Shown piece by piece: positions 1 through 7,833 of a DNA stretch of 64,000 bases. The translations under genes were made by a program, and so were the position numbers. This DNA is from DATLGB01 sp963726825 (GTDB lineage Bacteria > Actinomycetota > Thermoleophilia > Solirubrobacterales > Solirubrobacteraceae), in NCBI GenBank assembly GCA_963726825.1, contig CAVSDT010000002.1:682001-746000 (forward strand), written 5' to 3'. A model generated the notes under the pieces. The model worked only from the letters and a program-made list of their open reading frames with translations, was not told where the DNA came from and did not search any database. How positions within the stretch are numbered: position 1 is the stretch's first letter; every line of letters begins with the position of its first letter.

Positions 1-795
1 GGAGGTGGCGATGACGTTGTGTTCGACGATGTTGTCGCTTGAGGCGGTGCCGTCGGCGCCGGCGAACTTGACGCCGGCGCCGTTGTCGACCATGACGTTG
101 TGGGTGACGAGGGTGCGTTGGGCGTTGGGGTAGAGGTGGACGGCGTAGGAGGCGGAGCGCAGGAAGAGGTTGTCGGTGACGAGGGTGTCGTTGGCCTGGT
201 CGAGGTAGAGGGCGTGGTCGAAGAAGCCGTGTTGGGGGTTGCCGCAGTCGTGGAAGGTGTTGTTGCGCACGATGGTGCGGTTGGCGATGCCCCAGCTGCC
301 GGTTCCGCCGAGCACGGCGCAGATGGCGCGCTTGTCGTTGGTGATGTCGTTGCCGTCGAGGATGACGTCGTTGGCGTTGACCTTCACGGAGGTGGTGGTG
401 TCGCCGGCGATGTCGCGGCGCCCGTCGATGTCGAGATCGGCGAGGGTGACGCGGTCGGCGCCCTTGGGCACGTACACGATCCCCCGCACCGTCGCACGCT
501 CACCCGGAACCGACCGCAGCGTGACGTCGGCGCGGGGAACACGGACGACGTAGGGGCCGGTGACCTCCTGGTCGTAGGTGCCGGCCTTCAGGCACCCGGT
601 CTGGCCGGCCGAGAGGCCGTCCAGCACGGCCTGGGCGGTGCGCACCGGCGCGGCGAGCGTGCCGGCGTTGCGGTCGTCGCCGGTGGGGGAGCCGTAGCGG
701 TCGCACGTCGTGGCGGCGCCCGCCGCGGGGGCGAGGGCGCTGACGGCGGCGACGGCGGCACTGCAGGCGAGCGAGACGGCCAAGCGGCGGGACAT
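1..795 (-). CDS. Secreted right-handed parallel beta-helix protein (3' end outside window)
   Basis: Reading the minus strand from an ATG at 795 gives an uninterrupted frame to the window edge, so the C-terminus is missing. The first ~28 residues (MSRRLAVSLACSAAVAAVSA, then LAPAAGAA) form a signal peptide with an Ala-x-Ala exit. A short Cys-containing start, the block VRTAQAVLDGLSAGQTGCLKAGTY, and then many N-[DNT]-[ILV] turns follow, the pattern of a parallel beta-helix (pectate-lyase-like fold). It is a paralogue of the protein at 5735-6787, with the same order of blocks. A GGAG ribosome site lies 8 nt before the ATG and a cyclic-di-GMP riboswitch lies upstream. Substrate and catalytic residues cannot be assigned; an extracellular polysaccharide is a guess from the fold. 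Confidence 0.85.
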   Translation of the reverse strand, partial: MSRRLAVSLACSAAVAAVSALAPAAGAATTCDRYGSPTGDDRNAGTLAAPVRTAQAVLDGLSAGQTGCLKAGTYDQEVTGPYVVRVPRADVTLRSVPGERATVRGIVYVPKGADRVTLADLDIDGRRDIAGDTTTSVKVNANDVILDGNDITNDKRAICAVLGGTGSWGIANRTIVRNNTFHDCGNPQHGFFDHALYLDQANDTLVTDNLFLRSASYAVHLYPNAQRTLVTHNVMVDNGAGVKFAGADGTASSDNIVEHNVIATS

Positions 796-844
796 GGGCG
801 GTTCTCCGTGTGGGACGCGATCCGCCACCGCGTGCTGCTTCCTC

Positions 845-920
845 TTCGGTAGCCCGGCTGACTCCGCAAGGAGTCCCGTGGCTTTGCGTCCCGCCCTTGC
901 GAGCGGTTTGCCGTTTCGGA
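845..920 (-). promoter_or_regulatory. Class I cyclic-di-GMP (GEMM) riboswitch
   Basis: On the minus strand the order of conserved blocks is that of GEMM-I: GGCAAACC (912-905), a 6-bp stem closed by a GCAA tetraloop, the core GGGACGCAAAGCC (892-880), ACGGG, a perfect ACTCC-TTGC-GGAGT hairpin (874-861), then CAGCCGGGCTACCG (860-847). The GNRA loop and the GACGCAAAGCC receptor are the tertiary contact that defines the family. It ends about 50 nt before the beta-helix start codon at 795, so it should control that gene. I cannot tell an ON from an OFF switch, nor settle c-di-GMP versus cGAMP specificity, by eye. Confidence 0.88.
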
Positions 921-980
921 GGCGGAATCTGTGGGTTCTGGGGGTGCGCCGGACCGGCGCCGTACCCCGCTCATCGGGCG

Positions 981-995
981 AGTCCTGTCAGGACT
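981..995. repeat. 15-bp palindrome (operator or weak terminator)
   Basis: AGTCCT-GTC-AGGACT is a perfect 6-bp inverted repeat with a 3-base centre. It lies between the end of the minus-strand operon at 1038 and the riboswitch at 920. It could end the upstream operon as a short hairpin, although no T-run follows, or be an operator for the riboswitch-controlled gene. Confidence 0.4.
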
Positions 996-1037
996 GCAGC
1001 CCGACGCGGCGGGCGTCGATCAGCCGTCCAGACGGCT

Positions 1038-2783
1038 TCAGGGCGCCGTGACGGGCGCGGGCGCCGCCGGCGCCGGCGCCCCGTCGGCCGGCAGCATGCG
1101 CGCCAGCGCCTCGTCGAGCACCGCATGGGCGGCGTGCTGCGCGGGCACCGGCTTGAGCGTGTGGCTGAAGTACGGCAGGTCGTGCATCGGGATGCCCAGG
1201 CGCTCGAGCACGGGGGTCAGCCCGGCGGCCTCGAGCTCGGCGACCATCGGCTCGGCCACCGAGAACGCGAGCTCGAGCGACTGGCCGCGCGAGTGGAGGA
1301 TGTCCAGCGCCGCGGCGAGCTGCTCCTGCGGGCGGTCGACGCCGTTGCCGCGGTTGAGCAGGCGCGTGACCGGCATCGTCGCGACCCACTTCACGAGCCG
1401 CCACAGCCGCTGGAGCCGCCGCTCGCCGATGAGGACGTTGCGGAAGCCGCGCGGGGTGACGATGCGCAGCAGTCGGCGCAGCTCCTTCCTGGACTCCGCC
1501 TGCCGGCTCCAGAAGAACTGGCGCTGGTTGACGCCGATGGCGCCGCGCACGCGCTCGTCGGCAAGCGCGCCCTGGAAGGCCCAGTAGGCCCCGGAGCACA
1601 TCCCGGCGATCACGAAGCGCGCGGGCAGGCCGCGGGCGGCCAGCGCGTCGAGCGCCGTCGAGAGCTGCCTGGCGAAGCGCGTGTGGTGGAACGTGTCGAC
1701 CGTCGTGTAGGCCGACCGCTCGCCGTCGGCGTCGCCGATGCCCTCGAAGTCCATCCGGAACGTCGCCACGCCGTCGGCGGCCCAGCGCCGGGCGGCCTCG
1801 GTCCACATGCGGTTCGGGCCGATGTGGCGCAGGGCTCCGGCGTTGAGGAGCACGGCGGTCGCGCGCGCGGGGACGTCGACCGGCTCGGTCAGCACGCCGT
1901 ACAGCCGTCCGGCGCCGCCCGTGAGCAGGAGCGGGGTCTCCCGCAGGCGCGTGCCCCCGACGTCGAAGACGACGTCGTCGAAGCCCTCCGGCACCGTCAG
2001 CGTGCCGTCGCGGTCGTCGCGCAGCCACGTCTCGACGGCGGCGATCACGACGCTCGGGGGCTCGGACTCGTCGGCGCCGGCGATCGTGTCGCCCCAGCCG
2101 TCGCCGCGGTGGGTGGCCACGTCGATGCCGTCGAGCGCGTCGAGCAGGTCGTCGTCGGGGCCGACGCCGTCGCGCGCCAGCACGAGCGCGCGGCCAGGGC
2201 GACGCTCGCCCAGGAGGCCGGCGGCCGTGAGGGCGCCGAGCTCCGCGGTGGTCTCGGGGCTGAGCACGTGCCCGCCCGCGCGGATCTCGCCCTCGGGGAC
2301 GGCCGTCACGTCCTCACCCGTCTGCGAGGCCTCCAGGCGCCCGAACGCCTTGAGCTCGCGCACGACCGCACGGCCGGTCGCCGGGACCCCCCACAGCACG
2401 AGGTCGTCGACCTCGAGGCCCTGCCCGATCGCCCGCAGCGTCAGCAGCCCCCCGAGGCCCATCGCGACGATCGCGACGCGGCCGGCGCCGGCCTCCGCAC
2501 GCAGCCAGGCCACGCAGCTGACGATGCCGCCGGTGGCGGAGTCGATCCAGCCATCGTCGCGCGGGTGGCCCTCGGAGTCCCCCGCGCCGGGCAGGTCGAT
2601 GCGCAGCGCGGGGTGGCCGGCGGCGGCGAGCGCCTCGGCCCAGGCGCGGCGCGGGCGGTAGGCGCCCTGGTCGTCCCAGCCGAACGGGGGCACGAGCAGC
2701 ACGGCCGTGGTGTGGACGGGCCCGTCGGGCACGTGGAGGAAGCCCGCGGTGAAGGATGGACCTGGAACGCGAACCGGGCGCAT
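1038..2783 (-). CDS. Tandem alpha/beta-hydrolase protein with one degenerate and one Cys-type site
   Basis: 581 residues containing two alpha/beta-hydrolase folds in a row (about 20-255 and 295-545). In the first fold the nucleophile elbow reads A-M-G-L-G-G (107-112), with Gly where Ser is expected, so that half looks catalytically dead. In the second the elbow is G-M-C-S-G (394-398), with a Cys in the nucleophile position as in dienelactone hydrolases. Both halves carry the 'DxxGxGDS/DGE' loop of exosortase-system and peptidase-S9-like hydrolases. The ATG at 2783 is chosen because upstream residues become Arg/Pro-rich antisense filler. It is the last gene of the minus-strand operon that begins at 6787. 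Substrate unknown; acyl or ester chemistry on a glycan or lipid is inferred from the neighbours. Confidence 0.8.
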   Translation of the reverse strand: MRPVRVPGPSFTAGFLHVPDGPVHTTAVLLVPPFGWDDQGAYRPRRAWAEALAAAGHPALRIDLPGAGDSEGHPRDDGWIDSATGGIVSCVAWLRAEAGAGRVAIVAMGLGGLLTLRAIGQGLEVDDLVLWGVPATGRAVVRELKAFGRLEASQTGEDVTAVPEGEIRAGGHVLSPETTAELGALTAAGLLGERRPGRALVLARDGVGPDDDLLDALDGIDVATHRGDGWGDTIAGADESEPPSVVIAAVETWLRDDRDGTLTVPEGFDDVVFDVGGTRLRETPLLLTGGAGRLYGVLTEPVDVPARATAVLLNAGALRHIGPNRMWTEAARRWAADGVATFRMDFEGIGDADGERSAYTTVDTFHHTRFARQLSTALDALAARGLPARFVIAGMCSGAYWAFQGALADERVRGAIGVNQRQFFWSRQAESRKELRRLLRIVTPRGFRNVLIGERRLQRLWRLVKWVATMPVTRLLNRGNGVDRPQEQLAAALDILHSRGQSLELAFSVAEPMVAELEAAGLTPVLERLGIPMHDLPYFSHTLKPVPAQHAAHAVLDEALARMLPADGAPAPAAPAPVTAP

Positions 2784-2824
2784 GGACACCACGAGTCTAG
2801 ATCGAACGGGACCGTTCGCAGCCC

Positions 2825-3436
2825 TCATGGGCCGCCGCTGCGCAGGGCCGCGGCGGTCCGGTCCGCGAGCGCCGCGACGGCCTGCGGGTCCGCCCCGAGG
2901 CGTGCGATGTCCTCCACGCCGAGGTAGACGTCCGCGATCGCCCGCGCCTCGGCGACGAGCTCGGCGTAGGGCTGTGGCGCCGGGCCCTCGTGACCGAAGG
3001 TGAGGTCGTCGACGATCGCCAGCCGGCCGCCGCGGGCCAGGCGCCGCCACACGCGCGGCTTGTCGCCGGCGCGGGGCACGAGCAGCACGTCGCGGTCGTG
3101 CAGCTCGATCTCGTGGGTGCGCAGCCACGCGTGCGTGTCCGCCCGCAGGGCGCGGCGGCGTGCGCTGAGCACGACGTGCGCCGCATCGGGCAGCCGCGCG
3201 CGCAGCGCGCCGACGAGCTCGAGCATCCCGGGGAGGGGGACCGCCGTCGCGACCGCGTCCTCCAACGTGTGCCCGGCACGGAGCAGCGCCCCCGAGTCCA
3301 CCAGCGTGTTGTCGAGGTCCCAGCAGATCCGGACGGGGGGACGCGAGCGACCCGCCGCCAGGACCGCGCCGGCGGCCTGCTGCGCGTCGAGGGTGCGGCG
3401 GGCCAGGCGGCGCGCGGCTACGCGCGGACCCGGCAC
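2825..3436 (-). CDS. HAD-superfamily phosphatase-like protein
   Basis: Contains the HAD nucleophile motif D-L-D-N-T (residues 40-44 from the chosen start), a motif II Ser in 'HVVLSARR', and an acidic motif 'IVDD' before a short C-terminal tail, with a small cap region. Likely a phosphomonoesterase acting on a small metabolite. No ATG is available; the GTG at 3436 overlaps the end of the aminotransferase by 19 nt and has a G-rich stretch about 11 nt upstream. The first ~34 residues before the fold are Ala/Arg-rich and may not be translated, so the start is uncertain. Tight linkage to the aminotransferase and ATP-grasp genes suggests a step in the same small-molecule or glycan-decoration pathway. 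Confidence 0.7.
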   Translation of the reverse strand: MPGPRVAARRLARRTLDAQQAAGAVLAAGRSRPPVRICWDLDNTLVDSGALLRAGHTLEDAVATAVPLPGMLELVGALRARLPDAAHVVLSARRRALRADTHAWLRTHEIELHDRDVLLVPRAGDKPRVWRRLARGGRLAIVDDLTFGHEGPAPQPYAELVAEARAIADVYLGVEDIARLGADPQAVAALADRTAAALRSGGP

Positions 3437-4602
3437 TCGGCGATGACCCCCGTGAGCGCGGCGAGGATCTGCTCGTTCTCGTGCGCCTTGCGGCTCGCCA
3501 GCCGGATGTACTGGGCGCCCTCCAGGCCGACCTTGTCGCTGCAGTCGCGCACGTACACGCCGTGGCGCACGAGCATCAGCGGGGCGACGAGCGACAGCGG
3601 CACCTCCGGGTCGAGCTCGACGAGGGCGAAGTTCGCCTTCGTCGGGTACCGGCGCACCAGGTCGACGTGGGTGAGGGCCTCGAAGAAGTCCTCCGCCTCG
3701 GCGATGTAGCGCAGGCGGGCCTGGGCGTAGTCCTCCTGGAACGTGCGTTCCGTGAAGAGGCGGAAGAAGAACTCGGCGAGCCCGGACAGGTTCCACAGGT
3801 AGCCGTTGCCGACGAGGGTGGCGACGCGCTCGCGGGACATCACGGCGTACCCGGCGCGGAGGCCGGCGATCCCGAAGTCCTTGGACATGCTCTTGACGAG
3901 CATCACGTTCGGCATGCCGGAGGCCACGTCCGCGAGGCTCGTGCGGCTGCGCTCGGCGTCCTCCCACGCGAAGTCCACGAAGGACTCGTCGAGGATCACG
4001 AGCGTCAGGCCCGACAGGCGATCCAGCAGCCCGCGCATGGCCTCCATCGGGACGTAGCCGCCGTTGGGGTTGTTCGGGTTGATCAGGCAGACGGTGTCGA
4101 CCCGCTCGCGCTCGACGAACGCCGCGAAGTCGTCGACGTCGAAGTGGAAGTCGTCCTCGCGCGAGAGGGTGTAGAAGACGGCCTGCTGATCGGGGCGCAG
4201 GTACTCGTAGTAGGGCGAGAACGTCGGCAGGACGACGGCGACGCGCGAGCCGGCGAAGCGGTGCAGGGCGGCCTGGATCGCCTCGACGGCGCCGTTGACC
4301 ACGAACACCTGCTCGCGGTCGATCCCGAGCGTGCCCTCGAGCATCCCGGCCACGTGGCTGTTCGGCGACGGGTAGGACTCCAGCACGGAGCGCATCGCGC
4401 CCGTGTCGATCAGGTCCGCGGTCAGGCGGTCGATGAAGAGGTCCGTCGCGTACGGGTTGGAGAGGAAGCACGCGTCGACCTCGACCCGCAGCTCGGGGAT
4501 CCGGTCGGCCAGGGTGGCCACGCTGGGTGAGTGCGAGCCCGACTCCGCCTTGATCTGGGCGAGCTCGTGGAGGATCTCGGTCTCGCGTGGGGTCAGCTGC
4601 AT
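3418..4602 (-). CDS. PLP-dependent class I/II aminotransferase (HisC/CobD-like)
   Basis: 394 residues, fold type I. Visible landmarks are NPNNPNG (175-181), the PLP-ring Asp in 'ILDESF' (D205) and the Schiff-base lysine in S-M-S-K-D-F-G (K241), followed by the 'GLRAGY' block. The sequence style is that of histidinol-phosphate aminotransferase or threonine-phosphate decarboxylase relatives that work outside core metabolism. The ATG at 4602 has an AGGGAGAA ribosome site about 10 nt upstream. It starts 14 nt after the ATP-grasp gene and overlaps the HAD gene. It probably makes or consumes an amino acid or amino-alcohol that the ATP-grasp enzyme couples to something; that is inference from context. 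Confidence 0.85.
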   Translation of the reverse strand: MQLTPRETEILHELAQIKAESGSHSPSVATLADRIPELRVEVDACFLSNPYATDLFIDRLTADLIDTGAMRSVLESYPSPNSHVAGMLEGTLGIDREQVFVVNGAVEAIQAALHRFAGSRVAVVLPTFSPYYEYLRPDQQAVFYTLSREDDFHFDVDDFAAFVERERVDTVCLINPNNPNGGYVPMEAMRGLLDRLSGLTLVILDESFVDFAWEDAERSRTSLADVASGMPNVMLVKSMSKDFGIAGLRAGYAVMSRERVATLVGNGYLWNLSGLAEFFFRLFTERTFQEDYAQARLRYIAEAEDFFEALTHVDLVRRYPTKANFALVELDPEVPLSLVAPLMLVRHGVYVRDCSDKVGLEGAQYIRLASRKAHENEQILAALTGVIAECRVRA

Positions 4603-4616
4603 CGGGGCGGTTCTCC

Positions 4617-5723
4617 CTAGAAGAGGGCTTGGTCGAGCGTGGCGGCCGCGATGTCGCGGTGCGCCCGGTGCTGGTGCTCGAAGTACCCGTCGGCGCGGAA
4701 CCGGCGGGCCTTGAACGACTTGTACGGCTCGTCGGCGAAGCGGGGCGGCTTGGGCGGGTTCGGCTGGTAGAAGGGGCTCAGCTCCAGGACGAGCGGGGTG
4801 CCGGATGTGTCGTCGTCGACCCACATCAGGTCGAAGCCGGCGGTGCGGACCCCGAGGTCGGCCATGATCTGCGCGCACGCCTCGACGGCGCGGGGCGGGG
4901 GCGGCTCGTGCACGACGGTGGAGCCGAAGGTCGTCGCGGTGGTCACCCACTCCGTGCGGGCCAGGGCCTCGGCGCTCTTGACCCGCCAGTAGGTGGAGCT
5001 CGCCATCGCCCGGTCGCCGACCATCGTCAGGCGCAGGTCGCGCGTGGCGCCGGGGACGATCGACTGCACGATCACGGACTCGCCGGGCCGGAAGCGGTAG
5101 GCGCGCAGGAAGGCGCGCACGGCGTCGGGGCCGTCGAAGAAGTCGATCCCGTCGCTGCCGGCGGAGTGCTCCTGCTTGACGAGCAGCGGTCCCGCACCGG
5201 GGTCCAGGCCCGCGACGTCGTCAGGCCCGACGACCTGCGTCGGCGGGGTGGGGGCGCCGACGTCGTCCAGCCGGCGGTGCATGAAGGCCTTGTTCTCCCA
5301 GAACGCCACCTCCCCGGGCGAGGGGTACAGCGTGTTGCCCTGCGACGCGAGGCCGCCGGCGAACTCGCGCACCTGGCGGGCGTAGTCCCACAGCGCGGGC
5401 TGCACGAGCCCGGTGGGGTGCGCCCACAGGACGCGCTTGCCCGTCACCGCGGCGGGGTCGTCGGTCATCGCGAAGGGACGGCCGCGGAGGGCCAGCTCGG
5501 CGGCGAAGGCCTGCTCGAGGGAGTAGGCCTCCGGGTGGAAGTCCGGCCGGCCGCGGCGGGAGAGGACGAGCACCACGTCGTCGGCCGCCTCGAGGGGGAC
5601 GAGCGCCTCGGTGGGCACGGACGTGACGCGCCGGGCGGCGAGCACCTCGAGCGCCCCCGAGGCCAGGGCGGCGCCCGCGGGGTGGCGGCGCAGGCGCCGC
5701 TGCAGCTCCTTGGTCCGGCCCAT
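4617..5723 (-). CDS. ATP-grasp ligase (RimK/glutathione-synthase-like)
   Basis: 368 residues. After an N-terminal pre-ATP-grasp domain there are 'WENKAFMHRRLDDVGAPTP' (the entry helix), a 'LLVKQEHSAG' nucleotide-binding lysine strand, 'ESVIVQSIVPGATRDLRL' with the hinge and conserved Arg, and 'AGFDLMWVDDD..LVLELSPFYQPNP' with acidic and Asn residues in the metal positions. This is the architecture of carboxylate-amine ligases that activate a carboxylate as an acyl phosphate. The ATG at 5723 follows the beta-helix stop by 11 nt and the stop precedes the aminotransferase start by 14 nt, so the genes are co-transcribed. Product unknown: an amide or peptide bond made with the amine produced next door is the natural reading. 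Confidence 0.85.
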   Translation of the reverse strand: MGRTKELQRRLRRHPAGAALASGALEVLAARRVTSVPTEALVPLEAADDVVLVLSRRGRPDFHPEAYSLEQAFAAELALRGRPFAMTDDPAAVTGKRVLWAHPTGLVQPALWDYARQVREFAGGLASQGNTLYPSPGEVAFWENKAFMHRRLDDVGAPTPPTQVVGPDDVAGLDPGAGPLLVKQEHSAGSDGIDFFDGPDAVRAFLRAYRFRPGESVIVQSIVPGATRDLRLTMVGDRAMASSTYWRVKSAEALARTEWVTTATTFGSTVVHEPPPPRAVEACAQIMADLGVRTAGFDLMWVDDDTSGTPLVLELSPFYQPNPPKPPRFADEPYKSFKARRFRADGYFEHQHRAHRDIAAATLDQALF

Positions 5724-5734
5724 GACCGGGGACG

Positions 5735-6787
5735 CTACCGGCCGGCGAGGCGCGCGGCGGGGTCGTAGCCGAGCAGGCGCCGACACGGGCTCGTCGCGCG
5801 CAGCTGCAGGTCCGAGGCCGAGCGGTAGCCCGGATCCGCGGCGAGGTTGCGGGCGAGGGAGAAGCCCGGGGTGGAGCGGTCGCCGTCGTCGGCGTTGCGC
5901 GCCAGGCAGTTGCGGGTCGCCCGGTTGGCCGACCCCTTCCAACCGTCGCCCCACCAGTAGGTGATGCCCGGCCAGCGGTGCGAGTCGGTGATCACGTTGC
6001 GCGTGACGACGTTGCGTGACGCCACCCAGCTGCCGGCGCCCGAGAAGATCACCCCGCCGCCGTTGAAGGCCATCACGTTGTGGTCGATCAGCATCCCGCG
6101 GTCGCGGCCGTGGAGGTGGACGGCGAAGCCCGCGGCGTCGGTGATGACGTTGCCGGTGATGCGCCCGCCGCGGACGTCGTTGCCGTAGATCGCGTGCTCG
6201 AGCTTGTCGCCGCGGGTGCCGCAGCCGTGCAGGCGGTTGCCGCGGACGGTCGGCTTGATGGCGGCGCCCCAGCCCTCCGATCCGCCCAGGCCGACGCAGG
6301 AGGCCTCGCGGTTGGTGATGTCGTTGCTCGCGAGGACCGCGTGGGGGCCGAGGACGCCGACGCCGATCGTCGTGCCGACGCCGACGGTGCGCGCCGCGTA
6401 GCCGCCGGGGGTCGCGTCGAGGTCGAGGTGCGACACGGTGGTCCAGGCGGCGCTGCGGGCGATCATCACGGTGCCGGCGATCGTCGCGCGCTCGCCCGGG
6501 AACGAGCGCAGCGTGATGCGCGCGCCGGGGCGGCCCGGACGACGGAGGTCCGCGACGTAGGTGCCGTGGCGGCTGTCGCTGTAGCGCCCCGCCCGCAGGC
6601 AGCCCGTGTCGCCGGGGCCGAGCCGGTCGATGACGGCCTGCACGGTGCGCAGCGGATCGTCGGCGCTGCCGGACGCGCCGTCGGAGCCGCCCGGGGCGGC
6701 GACCGCCGTGCACGCCGCCTCGGCCTGGGCGGCGGGGGCCAGGGCGAGCGCGAGCAGCGCGAGCAGGAGGAGGCGGGTGAACCGCAT
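5735..6787 (-). CDS. Secreted right-handed parallel beta-helix protein
   Basis: 350 residues. The signal peptide MRFTRLLLLALLALALAPAA ends in AQAEA, then a Cys-rich start, then 'LRTVQAVIDRLGPGDTGCLRAGRY' and about ten beta-helix turns rich in G-N-x-[IVL] and N-x-[IVL]. It is a paralogue of the protein at 1-795. The ATG at 6787 is preferred over a longer start at 6859 because it places the signal peptide at the N-terminus. First gene of the five-gene minus-strand operon ending at 1038, and divergent from the epimerase. It probably works outside the cell on, or as part of, a polysaccharide. Unlike its paralogue it has no visible riboswitch upstream. Confidence 0.85.
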   Translation of the reverse strand: MRFTRLLLLALLALALAPAAQAEAACTAVAAPGGSDGASGSADDPLRTVQAVIDRLGPGDTGCLRAGRYSDSRHGTYVADLRRPGRPGARITLRSFPGERATIAGTVMIARSAAWTTVSHLDLDATPGGYAARTVGVGTTIGVGVLGPHAVLASNDITNREASCVGLGGSEGWGAAIKPTVRGNRLHGCGTRGDKLEHAIYGNDVRGGRITGNVITDAAGFAVHLHGRDRGMLIDHNVMAFNGGGVIFSGAGSWVASRNVVTRNVITDSHRWPGITYWWGDGWKGSANRATRNCLARNADDGDRSTPGFSLARNLAADPGYRSASDLQLRATSPCRRLLGYDPAARLAGR

Positions 6788-6880
6788 GAGATCGCTTCGG
6801 CGCACGCCCGGCCCGACACGAGCGCGGAGGCGGGGGGAGGTCACGCGACGGACACCCACGCAGGGGGCGCGACGGCGGAA

Positions 6881-6886
6881 TAGGAT
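6881..6886 (+). promoter_or_regulatory. Leaderless -10 element for the epimerase
   Basis: TAGGAT ends 8 nt before the ATG at 6895 and there is no purine-rich ribosome site between them, which fits transcription starting at or next to the start codon. It shares the 108-bp divergent region with the beta-helix operon. Confidence 0.55.
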
Positions 6887-6894
6887 CGCGTCTC

Positions 6895-7833
6895 ATGCGG
6901 GCACTCGTCACCGGCTGTGCCGGCTTCATCGGCTCCACCCTCAGCGACGCGCTGCTCGCCGACGGCCACGACGTCGTGGGCGTGGACTGCTTCAACGACA
7001 ACTACGGCCGCGCCGAGAAGCGGCGCAACCTCGAGCACGCCCAGCAGTGGGACGCGTTCGACTTCATCCCGCTCGACCTCTCGCGCGGGGAGCTCGACGA
7101 GCTCGTCAGCGACTGCGACGTCGTCTTCCACCTCGCCGCCGAGCCGGGGGTGCGCGCGAGCTGGGGCCAGCGCTTCGAGTCCTACCAGCGCAACAACGTC
7201 GCGGTCACCCAGCTGCTGCTGGAGGCGACGAAGGCCGAGCCCACGCGCCGCTTCGTGTACGCGTCCTCGTCGTCGATCTACGGCCAGGCCGAGGCCCTGC
7301 CCACGCCCGAGGACACGATCCCGCGGCCGTTCTCGCCCTACGGCGTCACGAAGCTCGCCGCCGAGCACCTCTGCGACGCCTACCACGGCAACTTCGGCGT
7401 CGAGACCGTCGCCCTGCGCTTCTTCTCCGTCTACGGGCCGCGCCAGCGCCCCGACATGGCGTTCAACATCTTCTGCCGTGCGGCGCTCGAGGGCCGGCCC
7501 CTGACGCTGTTCGGCGACGGCGGCCAGACGCGCGACTTCACCTTCGTGCAGGACGTCGTCGCCGCCACCCGCGCGGCGGGCTCGACGGCGGGCATCGCGG
7601 GCCGCGCCTACAACGTCGGCGGCGGCTCGCGGGTCAGCGTCAACGATGCGATCGCCCTCCTGGAGGAGTTCGCCGGCCGCACGCTCGAGGTCTCCCGTCA
7701 CGACACCGAGCGCGGCGACGTGCGCGACACGGGCGCCGATACGCGGCGCGCGCAGGCGGAGCTCGGCTTCGAGCCCTCCACGAGCTTCGCGGACGGCCTC
7801 CGCGCGGAGTTCGACTTCTTCAGCCGCGCCTGA
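6895..7833 (+). CDS. NAD-dependent sugar-nucleotide epimerase/dehydratase (UDP-glucose/glucuronate 4-epimerase type)
   Basis: 312-residue extended SDR. The Rossmann glycine motif G-C-A-G-F-I-G is at 7-13, the active-site Ser run at 124-127 and the catalytic Y149-G-V-T-K153. The 'DCFNDNYGRAEKRRNL' segment after strand 2 is characteristic of UDP-glucuronate/UDP-glucose 4-epimerases. The C-terminal half has the usual sugar-nucleotide block 'RDFTFVQDVVAA'. It likely supplies a uronic acid or galactose-type donor for surface glycan. Its 3' end overlaps the convergent flippase by 14 nt. Confidence 0.88.
   Translation: MRALVTGCAGFIGSTLSDALLADGHDVVGVDCFNDNYGRAEKRRNLEHAQQWDAFDFIPLDLSRGELDELVSDCDVVFHLAAEPGVRASWGQRFESYQRNNVAVTQLLLEATKAEPTRRFVYASSSSIYGQAEALPTPEDTIPRPFSPYGVTKLAAEHLCDAYHGNFGVETVALRFFSVYGPRQRPDMAFNIFCRAALEGRPLTLFGDGGQTRDFTFVQDVVAATRAAGSTAGIAGRAYNVGGGSRVSVNDAIALLEEFAGRTLEVSRHDTERGDVRDTGADTRRAQAELGFEPSTSFADGLRAEFDFFSRA

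Noticed and set aside
810..2927. Long open frames on the strand opposite the tandem hydrolase and on many other genes (for example 57745-60369, 10219-12279, 29668-32025)
   Set aside because: In DNA this rich in G and C the antisense of a real gene often stays open. These frames translate to His/Arg/Asp/Gly-rich sequence without domains and lie exactly opposite well-supported genes.
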